Assembly: GCF_900172365.1 (NCBI RefSeq)
Contig: NZ_FWFJ01000024.1
Span: 1 to 63,406, forward strand
Length of the DNA: 63,406 bases
DNA from: Roseovarius gaetbuli
GTDB lineage: Bacteria; Pseudomonadota; Alphaproteobacteria; Rhodobacterales; Rhodobacteraceae
Reading direction: 5' to 3'
Shown one piece after another: positions 47,517 to 56,092 of the stretch; within the stretch, counting starts at the first letter, position 1; the number at the start of each line of letters is the position of its first letter. A model generated the notes under the pieces. It was not told where the DNA came from, searched no databases, and worked only from the letters and a program-made list of their open reading frames with translations. Made by a program: the position numbers and the translations under genes.

Positions 47517-48142
47517 CCGGGCGGATCATCGATACCGACGCCGATGTAGAGGAGGGTGCCGCCTTTCTCTCTGGCATCTGCCCGCGCTTGAGAATGGCCT
47601 ATGCGCAGACCGGCCCCCTGCCTCTCCGGCGCACGGAGGACGGGTTTGAGCGGCTGTTGAGCGCGATCGTCAGCCAACAGGTCAGCGTCGCCTCTGCCAA
47701 TGCGATCTGGACCCGGCTCAAGACCGCAGGGTTAAGCGAGCCGAAAGCGGTTCTGGCCGCATCCGAGGAGAGCCTGCGCGCCGAGGGTCTTAGCCGCCAG
47801 AAGGCGCGTTATGCCCGCGCATTGGCCGAGGCCGAGATTGACTATGCCGCGCTGCGCAGCGCGCCCGACGCCGAGGTGATCGCGACGCTGACCAAGGTGC
47901 CCGGTATCGGCGTCTGGACGGCTGAAATTTACGCAATGTTCAGCCTTGGGCGCGCCGATGTCTTTGCCCCCGGTGATCTTGCGTTGCAAGAGGCCGCGCG
48001 CCTGCTTTATGACCTGTCCGATCGCCCGAAAGAGCGTGCGTTCCGGCAGATGGCCGAGGACTGGGCCCCGTGGCGATCGGTTGCGGCGCGGCTTTTATGG
48101 GCCTACTACCGGGTCGCGAAGGACAGGGAAGGGATCAGATGA
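47513..48142 (+). CDS. DNA-3-methyladenine glycosylase, AlkA-like
   Basis: This 209-residue HhH-GPD protein has the hairpin TKVPGIGVWTAEIYAMF and the catalytic Asp in ADVFAPGDLALQ. LLSAIVSQQVSVASANAIW is the N-terminal family motif. It lacks the N-terminal TBP-like domain of E. coli AlkA, so it is the short form. It excises alkylated purines in base-excision repair. It lies in the cbiD-cobK overlap chain, which has no obvious functional link. Confidence 0.88.
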   Translation: MTGRIIDTDADVEEGAAFLSGICPRLRMAYAQTGPLPLRRTEDGFERLLSAIVSQQVSVASANAIWTRLKTAGLSEPKAVLAASEESLRAEGLSRQKARYARALAEAEIDYAALRSAPDAEVIATLTKVPGIGVWTAEIYAMFSLGRADVFAPGDLALQEAARLLYDLSDRPKERAFRQMAEDWAPWRSVAARLLWAYYRVAKDREGIR

Positions 48143-48804
48143 CACGTGTATTGAAAGCAGAGCGCAAGGAACCGATTTCGGGCGAAACCCGCTCGGCTGT
48201 GGTGTTTTTGCACGGCTATGGGGCCAATGGCGCCGACCTTTTGGGGCTGGCCGATCCTTTGGGCGAGCATCTTCCCGACACGTTGTTCGTGGCCCCCGAT
48301 GCGCCGGAATCCATTCCCGGCATGCCGTTTGGCTTGCAATGGTTTCCGATCCCCTGGATCGACGGATCAAGCGAGGAAGAGTCGCATCGCGGCTTGATGG
48401 CCGCCTCTGAGGATTTGAACGCGTTTCTCGATGCGTTGATGGTGGATGAGGATCTCTTGCCGGAACAGGTCGTGCTGTTCGGCTTTTCGCAGGGCACGAT
48501 GATGTCACTCTATGTGGCGCCGCGCCGTGAAGACCCGGTGGCGGGAATCGTTGCTTTTTCCGGGCGCCTGCTGTCGCCCGAGATGTTGCAGGACGACACC
48601 GTGAGCCGCCCGCCGATCCTGTTGCTGCATGGCGACGCCGATGACGTGGTGCCGGTGCAATCTCTGCCCGCAGCGGCCGAGGCGCTTCAAGGGGCCGGCT
48701 GGCAGGATGTCTATGCCCATATCATGAAGGGCACCGCCCACGGGATTGCGCCGGATGGCCTGAGCGTTGCGCTTGCCTTTATGCGCGACAAGCTCGGGCT
48801 TTAA
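48139..48804 (+). CDS. phospholipase/carboxylesterase-family hydrolase
   Basis: This 221-residue alpha/beta hydrolase has the oxyanion motif VVFLHGYGANGADLLGLA, the nucleophile Ser in LFGFSQGTMMSL, Asp in LLLHGDADDVVPV and His in GTAHGI. It resembles small carboxylesterases and acyl-protein thioesterases. Its ATG overlaps the glycosylase stop by 4 nt. Natural substrate unknown. Confidence 0.85.
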   Translation: MTRVLKAERKEPISGETRSAVVFLHGYGANGADLLGLADPLGEHLPDTLFVAPDAPESIPGMPFGLQWFPIPWIDGSSEEESHRGLMAASEDLNAFLDALMVDEDLLPEQVVLFGFSQGTMMSLYVAPRREDPVAGIVAFSGRLLSPEMLQDDTVSRPPILLLHGDADDVVPVQSLPAAAEALQGAGWQDVYAHIMKGTAHGIAPDGLSVALAFMRDKLGL

Positions 48805-48873
48805 CGCCGCCTTCCGCAAATTGCCCAAAGCCTGCCTTATTGCGATCATCTGTCGGCATTAGGACTTTACGCC

Positions 48874-50010
48874 ATGACAGAGGCAACACAGACCCGGTTT
48901 CAGCCCTCCCGGGCGGTTTGGCTCGGCGCGTTATACGTGGCCGAGATGGTCGTGGTGATCCTCGCCTTTCAGGTTCTGAGCCAGATTGAATGCCGCCAGA
49001 CCGCGATTGAGGGCGCCTGCCGAGGTCTGCGCGGGCTGGCGCTTGGGGTCATGTGCGTCAGTTTCCTGCTTGGCATCTACCTTTGGGCGCGACCGCGCGC
49101 GCGCCAAGACTTTGCCGATATCTGTCGCACCGCACCGGGGGGGCGGATGTCCGGGCTGGTGCATGGGCTTGGCTTTGCGCTGATCCTTGCGCCGCTTGGC
49201 GTGGTGGCCCCGGCGGATATGAACGCGGCGTTTCACCTTGTGTTTCCGGTGCTTGTGCTTGGCGCGGCTTTGGCCGCATTTGGCGGTCTTTTCTGGCTGG
49301 CAAGGCCGGGCGCTTGGCGGCACTGGCTGCGCGGGCGGGCGCGGTCGCTCCTGGCGCTGTTCGGGCTTGCGGCGGTCTTGCCGGGCCTCGTGGTTCTGCT
49401 CGGGCCGCTCTGGTATCAGCAGGTTCTGACCGACATCACCTTTATCGCCGTTGTCGTCCTCTTGTCGCTGGTCTCTGACCGGGTGACGGCGGACCCGAGC
49501 GTGCATGTGATCGGGGCGGATGATTTTCTGGTCAGGGTCGCCGATAGCTGTTCGGGGATCGAGGGCTTTGTCCTGATCACCGTCTTCCTTGCGCTGTTTG
49601 CGGCGTTGTTTCGCGACGAGTTGCGCTTCAAGCGGTTCTGGCTGGTGATCTGGCCGCTGGCGCTTTTGACAAGCTGGGTGTTCAACGTGCTGCGCATCAC
49701 CGCGCTTCTGTTGATCGGCGCGCATCTGTCGCCAGAACTTGCGGTCAACGGCTTTCACAGCTTTGCCGGCTGGCTAATGTTCTCGACCCTCTCGATTGGC
49801 GTGCTGGTTCTGGTCAGCCGCAGCAGCTTTGTGATGCGCGATCTGGAGCGCGAACGAGAACCTGCTGCCCCGCTGGCACAGGATGACGTGGCCGGGCGGA
49901 TTGTGCCCTTTATCGTATTCGCCCTCTCGGGACTTGTTGTTCAGGCATTCTGGTCCTCGCCGACACTTGGCTATCCGCTTCAGGTGGCGATGATGCTGGG
50001 CGCGCTCTAA
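48874..50010 (+). CDS. xrtE: exosortase E (XrtE), N-terminal part of a normally fused exosortase-protease
   Basis: This 378-residue multi-spanning protein (about nine helices) has the three exosortase catalytic motifs: Cys226 in DSCSGIEGF, Arg274 in NVLRI and His295 in NGFHSFAGW. Exosortases process and sort proteins with PEP-CTERM-like tails. The XrtE class (VPEID-CTERM system) is known as an exosortase-CPBP protease fusion of roughly 500 residues. Here a single TAA at 50008-50010 ends the ORF, and the CPBP part continues in the same frame. A small VPEMD-tailed protein converges on the locus. Neither domain shows decay, so the stop may be recent, tolerated or bypassed. Confidence 0.85.
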   Translation: MTEATQTRFQPSRAVWLGALYVAEMVVVILAFQVLSQIECRQTAIEGACRGLRGLALGVMCVSFLLGIYLWARPRARQDFADICRTAPGGRMSGLVHGLGFALILAPLGVVAPADMNAAFHLVFPVLVLGAALAAFGGLFWLARPGAWRHWLRGRARSLLALFGLAAVLPGLVVLLGPLWYQQVLTDITFIAVVVLLSLVSDRVTADPSVHVIGADDFLVRVADSCSGIEGFVLITVFLALFAALFRDELRFKRFWLVIWPLALLTSWVFNVLRITALLLIGAHLSPELAVNGFHSFAGWLMFSTLSIGVLVLVSRSSFVMRDLEREREPAAPLAQDDVAGRIVPFIVFALSGLVVQAFWSSPTLGYPLQVAMMLGAL

Positions 50011-50028
50011 TGGGCGCGCGCGACCGCA

Positions 50029-50475
50029 ATGCGCTATCTTGCCCGGCCGGGCGGCTTGGCGATTGTGGCGGGGCTAAGTGTTGGCGTGCTCTGGGTGATA
50101 AGCGCGCCGAGCGCGCCTGCGCCGGATGCTGGCCTGATGCCGCTTGGCGGGGCGGCTCTGGCGCTTTGGGCGGGTTTGCGGATTTTCGGCACGGTGATGC
50201 TTGTGCCGCTGATCGAAGAGATGTTTTTTCGCGGCTATATTCAGGCGCGCCTTGATCAGGGCGGGGTGGCCTCGCGGGTTATCGCGGTGCTGGTCTCGGC
50301 CACGCTTTTCGCCGCGATGCATGGTCGCTGGATCGAGGCCGGGCTTGCGGGGCTTGTCTTTTCGCTGCTTTACATGCGCAAAGGGCGGTTGGCTGATGCC
50401 ATTGCCGCCCATGCTGTTGCCAATGCTGTTATCGCAGGTGTCGCCCTTTGGCGGGGCGACTGGTCGCTGACCTGA
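50029..50475 (+). CDS. CPBP (CAAX-type) intramembrane protease, C-terminal part of the split XrtE
   Basis: This 148-residue protein has three to four helices and the full Abi/CPBP motif set: Glu63-Glu64...Arg68 in LIEEMFFRGY, His98 in FAAMHG and His128...Asn132 in HAVANAV. It is in the same frame as the exosortase ORF, separated by one TAA and six sense codons (WARATA). No good ribosome site precedes ATG 50029, so expression probably needs reinitiation, translational coupling or read-through. An ATG overlapping the stop (TAATG) opens a wrong frame. Confidence 0.8.
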   Translation: MRYLARPGGLAIVAGLSVGVLWVISAPSAPAPDAGLMPLGGAALALWAGLRIFGTVMLVPLIEEMFFRGYIQARLDQGGVASRVIAVLVSATLFAAMHGRWIEAGLAGLVFSLLYMRKGRLADAIAAHAVANAVIAGVALWRGDWSLT

Positions 50476-50649
50476 TCAGGCCCGTGTGCGGCGCTTGATT
50501 TCCCAGGCCAGAACAAGCGCGGCCAGTACCACGGCAATCGCCAGCGTGCCGCTTGCGGCATCCATTTCGGGCACCGAAGATGCCGTTGTGGTCGAACCGC
50601 CGGAGCCGCTCGTGCTTCCGCCGTAATAATAGGTGAACCAATGCCACAT
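50476..50649 (-). CDS. small VPEID-CTERM-type protein, candidate exosortase E substrate
   Basis: This 57-residue protein has an aromatic start (MWHWFTYYYGG), a Gly/Ser/Thr-rich spacer, the sorting motif VPEMD at 26-30, a hydrophobic helix (about 33-49) and a basic tail KRRTRA. This tripartite C-terminus is the VPEID-CTERM signal, and the partner exosortase E is the convergent neighbour; the two stop codons are directly adjacent. GGGAG 10 nt upstream supports ATG 50649 over the longer open frame to 50742. The mature product after cleavage would be about 25-28 residues. Its role is unknown. Confidence 0.82.
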   Translation of the reverse strand: MWHWFTYYYGGSTSGSGGSTTTASSVPEMDAASGTLAIAVVLAALVLAWEIKRRTRA

Positions 50650-50850
50650 GATGCCGTCTCCCCAGAATGCTTTTCGCTCTGTATGCCGCCACATATTTGC
50701 CAAGAATTGGTCACATTTCAAGGGCGGAGGCGTTTCTGGCACGTTGAGTGAAACGAAACGGGCCGGGGTGTTTGATTGTTTCCGATTTCGATCAAGTTAA
50801 GGGGGCTGTGTCGAAGAATCAGACAGAGGCCCCGCCTTTGAGCGACCGAG

Positions 50851-53800
50851 TCACTCGGCGGCGCGCAGGGGTTTGTTCGGGTCGCGGCTCTGAAGAATGC
50901 GCTTGAGGTCCTCCAGATCGGGGGGCGGCGTGTCGGCCTCTTCGACATAGCCGATGTCGGGCGCGCTCTCATCCGGCCAGACAAGCTCGGGGGCATGCAC
51001 CCGGCGCGCGGCGCGGCTGAGCGCCCAATCGCGCGCGGCGCGGCTGCTGCGGCCCATCGACAGTTTCGCCAGCAATTGCGCCGCCCAGAGAACATAGGTG
51101 CCCGCCCAGACCCGCATCGCCAGCATCGCCGGCGTAAAGATCAACGTCAGCACCGTGGCAATGCCAAGGCCGAACACCACCGCCGTCGCCAGCTGTTTCC
51201 ACCAGAGCGCGGTCGGGCTGTTGAAGGAATAACCACCGGCGACGAAATCAAGGCTGAGGCCGAACATCATCGGCGCAAGCCCCGCCATGGTGGTGATCGT
51301 GGTCAGCAAAACCGGCCTGATGCGCGCCTCGGCGGTGCGGGTGATCGCCTCGATCCGGGGCATGTAGCGGCTGAATTCCTGATAGGTGTCGATCAGCACG
51401 ATGTTGTTGTTCACCACGATCCCGGCAAGCGCGACAATGCCGGTGCCGGTCATGATGATCGAAAACGGCTGGTTCATCACCAGCATCCCGATCAGAACGC
51501 CTGTGGTCGAAAGCACCACCGCCAAAAGCACCAGAACCGCGTTATAGACGCTGTTGAACTGCGCCAGCAGGATGATGAACATCAGACCCAAAGCGCCCAT
51601 GAAGGCCTTTTGCAGGAAGGCGCCGGATTCTTTTTGATCCTCGGCGTCGCCGGTCCATTCGTAGGTGACATTGGCGGGCATGACGCCGCTCTCAAGCCAT
51701 TGGGTCAGCTCTTCGATCCGCTCATTTGCGGTGATCGGCACGGTGATGTCATGGCCCTGCGCATCGGTGGTGGTCTTGCTCAGCCCGTCAACAATGGCGG
51801 CCTTGATGTCGAAAAACCGGGTCTGATCGACGCGGTCGATCTGGGCCAGCTTTTGCACCGGCGTGCGGGTGGTGAAATTGCTCAGCGGCACAAGCCCGTC
51901 CGCGGTGCGCACCTTGAGGGAATCAAGCGTCGAGAGCACCCGGTCCTTTTCCGGTAGGCGCACGCGAATTTCGATCTCCTCATCGCTGCTTTCGACCCGC
52001 ATCGTATCAAGCAGGATACCGCGGGTCACAAGCTGCACCATCGCGCCGACGGTCGCCACATCGGCGCCAAAGCGGCCGGCCTTTTCGACGTCGACATCAA
52101 TCTGCCAGTCGATGCCGGGCAGGGGCAGGGTGTCTTCAATCTTGTGCAGACCGGTCGTTTCATCGAAATGCCCGCGTGCCGTTTCGGTAAATCCGATCAG
52201 CGCGTCCCAGTCATCGCTCTTGAGGCGCAGATGCAACGGCTTGGCCGAAGCCGGGCCGCGGGCCTTGCCGAGGATCTCGATCTTGATGCCGGGGATTTTC
52301 TCAAGCTTCGTGGTCAGCTCTGCAATGATGGTGTCGCCGTCAAAGGCCTCGTCCTTGACCGCACGGCCAACCTCATAGCCAAGGAGCGGAATGGTGAACC
52401 AGGTTTCGCGCTTCACCGGGCGCTCATCCCAGGGGATGGTTTCAAGCTGGACCTGACCGATGGTGTCGCGGGGCGGCTGTGCGCCGCCGGTGTTGTTGTT
52501 AAGCCCGCCATCCCCGGCAAAGGCAAAGGCGGTCTGCACGCCGGGATGCGCCAGCACGACCTCTTCGACCTGTTTGACCAGATCGTCCTTTTGATCAATC
52601 GACAGGTTTCCGCGCCCGCGCACATAGACGATGGCCTGTTCCGGCTCTGATTCCACGAAGAATTCGGTGCCGTTGTTGTTGTTGACGTAATAGATCAGAA
52701 CCGAGCCGACGAGCACGAAGATAGCGCAAAACGCCAGCAGCGGCGAGACCGGATTGCCGGTGATCAGATGGATCACCCGGCCAAAGAGCGAGCGGCGATA
52801 GCCCGCTTTGACGCGCGGGCGGCGATTGGGCAGCACGCGACGCATCATCGCGCGCCCCAGATTGCCAAAGCGGCGACCGATGGCCAGTAGCGCCATGAAC
52901 AGCGTCACGACACCGCTTATCCCGATGATGGCCAGAACCACCACGCCAAGCAAAAGCGCAAAGACCGTGGCAAGGGTCGGCACCACCGATCCAAGGATCT
53001 CGGCGCTGTCCATTGCCGCGAAACTGGCGCTGACATTTTCCAGCAGGGTCGGCGCACCCGCGCCTGCAAGCATGAGCGCGCCGACCGAAATCGGAAACAA
53101 CAAAAGGTGCCAGGGCCAGAACAGCCCGGCAATCTGCCCGATCCGCGTGTCAAACCACCGCTCGGTGCGCCCGGTGACGCCGCCCAGCACCGGCAGATAG
53201 ACAAGCGCCACCAAAAGCGAGGCACTCAGCACGAAGATCAGCGTGACCGGCAGCATGCCCATGAACTGCCCCGGCATGCCCGGCCAGAACAGCATCGGCA
53301 GGAATGCGCAAAGCGTGGTCGCGGTCGAGCTGACCACCGGCCAGAACATCCGCTTGGCGGCCGCCACATAGGCATGCATCGGGCCGGCGCCCTCATCAAT
53401 CCGCTTGTCGGCATATTCGACCACCACGATGGCGCCATCCACCAGCATGCCTACGGCAAGGATCAGGCCGAACATCACGATGTTGGAAATCGACACGCCC
53501 ATGATCGCCAAAAGGGCAAAGCACAGCAAGAACGAGGTCGGGATCGCGAAGCCCACCAAAAGGGCGGGGCGGATGCCAAGCGTCGCCAGGATCACGATCA
53601 TCACAAGCGCAATCGCCGTGAGGACCGAGCCTTCAAGCTGGCTTACCATCGAGGCGACGGTGCGCGACTGATCGTTCGAGGTGCCCACGGTCACCGCCGC
53701 GCGCACCTCGTCGGGCCAGCGGGCGGCGGCGCGGGCGACCTCGGCGCGCACCAGATCGGCGGTGTCGATGATGTTGAAGCCCTTGCGCTTGACCACCTGC

Positions 53801-54642
53801 AAGGCCACCGTGGTCTCGCCGTTGAAGCGCGCGGTGCCGATGCGATCCTCAAACGTCAGGTTGATCGTCGCCAGATCGCCAAGCCGCACCACCCGGTCGC
53901 CATTGGTCTTGATCGGCAGGCGGTAAATATCGCGGGTTTCCTCGAAGGACGACGGAATCTTGACCGAAAACGTGCCCTGCGCATTATCGACTTCGCCTGC
54001 GGCAATAAGCTGATTGTTGTTGCGCACCACGTTGATCAGCTCAAGCGCGGTGACGTTATAGGCCTCAAGGCGCAGCGGGTCGATCACCACCTCGACCATC
54101 TCGTCGCGGTTCCCCGCGATGCCCGCCTCAAGCACCGATTCCATGCCTTCAAGCGTGTCCTGAAGGTCCTTGGCAAGCCGCGCCATGGTGCGTTCGGGCA
54201 CCGGGCCGCTGAGGTTGACGATGATGATCGGGAATTCGCTGAAGTTCACCTCGCGCAGGGTGTATTTTTCGGCGCCATCGGGAAACTCGGCCTCGGCGGT
54301 GTCCATCGCGTCGCGCACATCGGCCAAAATCTTGGTCTTGTCCCAGCCAAACTCGAACTCAAGCGCCACGCCGCCATAGTTTTCCGCCGCCGTGCCGGTC
54401 ATGGTCTTGAGCCCGTCCAGATCGCTCAGCTCGGTTTCCATCACCTTGACCAGCAATTTCTCGCTGTCCTCGGCAGAAATTCCGGGGAATGGGACCGAAA
54501 CGAAGAGCGCCGGCACCTCGATATCGGGCTCACCCTCCTTGGGCAGGCCGACATAGGCCAGCGTGCCCGCCAGGATCGACAGCACGACGAAGGCCAGCAC
54601 CATGCGCGCGCGCGCAGCGGCCCAATCGACGATGCCGGTCAT
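50851..54642 (-). CDS. RND efflux permease
   Basis: This 1263-residue permease is longer than typical AcrB (about 1050) because of an insertion at roughly residues 480-620 with several extra hydrophobic segments, plus a long C-terminal tail (VWPDESAPDIGYVEEADTPP). HAE-type motifs include LPKEGEPDIEVPALFV, ILAVGMLVDGAIVVVEYADK and MTGTGIVALAGIVVNNNIVLID. In TM4 the usual Asp pair is Asp402-Gly403, so only one acidic residue of the proton relay pair remains. It overlaps the adaptor gene by 4 nt. No outer-membrane channel gene is nearby. Confidence 0.9.
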   Translation of the reverse strand: MTGIVDWAAARARMVLAFVVLSILAGTLAYVGLPKEGEPDIEVPALFVSVPFPGISAEDSEKLLVKVMETELSDLDGLKTMTGTAAENYGGVALEFEFGWDKTKILADVRDAMDTAEAEFPDGAEKYTLREVNFSEFPIIIVNLSGPVPERTMARLAKDLQDTLEGMESVLEAGIAGNRDEMVEVVIDPLRLEAYNVTALELINVVRNNNQLIAAGEVDNAQGTFSVKIPSSFEETRDIYRLPIKTNGDRVVRLGDLATINLTFEDRIGTARFNGETTVALQVVKRKGFNIIDTADLVRAEVARAAARWPDEVRAAVTVGTSNDQSRTVASMVSQLEGSVLTAIALVMIVILATLGIRPALLVGFAIPTSFLLCFALLAIMGVSISNIVMFGLILAVGMLVDGAIVVVEYADKRIDEGAGPMHAYVAAAKRMFWPVVSSTATTLCAFLPMLFWPGMPGQFMGMLPVTLIFVLSASLLVALVYLPVLGGVTGRTERWFDTRIGQIAGLFWPWHLLLFPISVGALMLAGAGAPTLLENVSASFAAMDSAEILGSVVPTLATVFALLLGVVVLAIIGISGVVTLFMALLAIGRRFGNLGRAMMRRVLPNRRPRVKAGYRRSLFGRVIHLITGNPVSPLLAFCAIFVLVGSVLIYYVNNNNGTEFFVESEPEQAIVYVRGRGNLSIDQKDDLVKQVEEVVLAHPGVQTAFAFAGDGGLNNNTGGAQPPRDTIGQVQLETIPWDERPVKRETWFTIPLLGYEVGRAVKDEAFDGDTIIAELTTKLEKIPGIKIEILGKARGPASAKPLHLRLKSDDWDALIGFTETARGHFDETTGLHKIEDTLPLPGIDWQIDVDVEKAGRFGADVATVGAMVQLVTRGILLDTMRVESSDEEIEIRVRLPEKDRVLSTLDSLKVRTADGLVPLSNFTTRTPVQKLAQIDRVDQTRFFDIKAAIVDGLSKTTTDAQGHDITVPITANERIEELTQWLESGVMPANVTYEWTGDAEDQKESGAFLQKAFMGALGLMFIILLAQFNSVYNAVLVLLAVVLSTTGVLIGMLVMNQPFSIIMTGTGIVALAGIVVNNNIVLIDTYQEFSRYMPRIEAITRTAEARIRPVLLTTITTMAGLAPMMFGLSLDFVAGGYSFNSPTALWWKQLATAVVFGLGIATVLTLIFTPAMLAMRVWAGTYVLWAAQLLAKLSMGRSSRAARDWALSRAARRVHAPELVWPDESAPDIGYVEEADTPPPDLEDLKRILQSRDPNKPLRAAE

Positions 54643-55874
54643 TGGCCAAGCTCCTGATAGGCGGGGCGGACGGGCACGCCGTCGGTGACATATTCCTGAC
54701 CGATCACGATCACGTCGGCGCGGTTGGGCAGGCCGGTCATCCAGACCCCCTGCGGCGTGTCGCGCAAGAGGGTGATGGGCGTGAAGAGCGCGCGGCTCTC
54801 ACCATCGACGATCCGCACCCCAAGCGTGCCCTCATCATCAAGCGTAAGCGCCGATTGCGGCAACAGATGCGCGGTCTTGCCCTCGGCGCTGATCATGATC
54901 TCGGCGGTTTCACCGTCGCGCAGGGTAAGGCCCGGGTTGGGCACCTCGATTTCTACGCGAAAGGTGCGGGTGGTATTGTCGGCGGCGCGCGACAGAAAGG
55001 TCACCCGCCCCTCGACGGTTTGACCCGAGGCAAGCCGCGCAGTGGCCATGGCGCCACGCTCGACGCGGGCAACCTGCATTTCAGACACAAAGCCGACAAG
55101 CGCGACCGGATCAAGTTGCAGCACCGTGGCGCAAAGCGCGCCGGGTTGCAGAAGGCTGCCGATTTCGGCGGTATCGGTTTCCAGCACGCCCTCGAAGGGC
55201 GCGGTGATCTCAAGGCGGGCAATCTCGCTTTCGGCGGCACTGATGGTGGCGCGGGCCGATTCGATGCCTGCGCGCGCGGCCTCAAGCCCGGAACTGGCCG
55301 ATTGCACCGAGGCGCGCGCCGAGCTGAGTTCGGCGCGGGTGGCGGCCACGCGGGTCTGCGAGGCGAAACCGCCGCGTTCAAGGTTTTCGGCGGCGTTGAC
55401 GTTGATTTCGGCCTCTGCAAGCTGGGCGCGGGCCTCGGCTGCGCGGGCCTCGGCCTCGGGGACGCGGGTCATCGCTTCGGCAAGGCGGGCGCGGGCCTCG
55501 GCCAGATTGGCGTTGCGCGCCGCCGGATCAAGGCGGCACAGAAGATCGCCCTTGGCCACAAAGGCGCCCTTGCGCAGCGGCTCCGAGATCACGAGGCCGG
55601 AGGTTTCGGCGCGCAACTCGACAAGCCGGTCGGCCTCGGTACGCCCGCGCAGGATCACCGCGCTGTCGATCACCCGCGCCTGGCTATGGATGGCGACGAC
55701 GCCAACCTTGTCCGGCGCGGTGCTCGGCGCCTCTGTCTCGGGGGGGGCGCTTGCGGTCTCATCCGCCACGGGCGCAGGCGCGGGCAACAGCGCGACAAGG
55801 CGCTCGCGCTCGAACACAAAGGCATAGATCAGCGCCGAAACCAGGATGGCAATCAAAATAGGGACTATACGCAT
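54639..55874 (-). CDS. RND efflux adaptor (HlyD-type membrane fusion protein)
   Basis: This 411-residue protein has one N-terminal membrane helix, an acidic linker, a lipoyl half-motif (GLVISEPLRKGAFVAKGDLLCRLD), a long alpha-helical hairpin rich in Ala/Glu/Arg (about 120-205), and a second lipoyl half with EITAPFEGVLETDTAEIGSLL. Beta-barrel and membrane-proximal domains follow. It joins the permease at 50851 to an outer-membrane channel. ATG 55874 (MRIVPILIA) is the natural start; the upstream extension lacks a membrane signal. Confidence 0.9.
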   Translation of the reverse strand: MRIVPILIAILVSALIYAFVFERERLVALLPAPAPVADETASAPPETEAPSTAPDKVGVVAIHSQARVIDSAVILRGRTEADRLVELRAETSGLVISEPLRKGAFVAKGDLLCRLDPAARNANLAEARARLAEAMTRVPEAEARAAEARAQLAEAEINVNAAENLERGGFASQTRVAATRAELSSARASVQSASSGLEAARAGIESARATISAAESEIARLEITAPFEGVLETDTAEIGSLLQPGALCATVLQLDPVALVGFVSEMQVARVERGAMATARLASGQTVEGRVTFLSRAADNTTRTFRVEIEVPNPGLTLRDGETAEIMISAEGKTAHLLPQSALTLDDEGTLGVRIVDGESRALFTPITLLRDTPQGVWMTGLPNRADVIVIGQEYVTDGVPVRPAYQELGQ

Positions 55875-56092
55875 CTTGCAACTTTCCGACCGGGCGCGGC
55901 GCACCACATGACCACCATTATGCACGTCAACGGCGCATGCGGGGGCTTACATCCGTCATGCGCTAAACTGACCGGTTCAGATTAAACTTTTCTTCAACCG
56001 CTCGCAAGCCGCTCTGTCACGGCAGGGCCCGCCGCCCCTTGGCAGGGCCGGGGCTTCGGGTTAAGAGGGGAAAAATGCAGGGGGGCCGGGGC

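Noticed and set aside
50010..50255. 81-codon ORF starting at the ATG that overlaps the exosortase stop
   Set aside because: Wrong frame for the CPBP motifs; the product is Cys/Gly-rich with no membrane pattern.
53107..54657. 516-codon ORF opposite the RND permease
   Set aside because: Antisense shadow; composition dominated by His, Arg and Gly.
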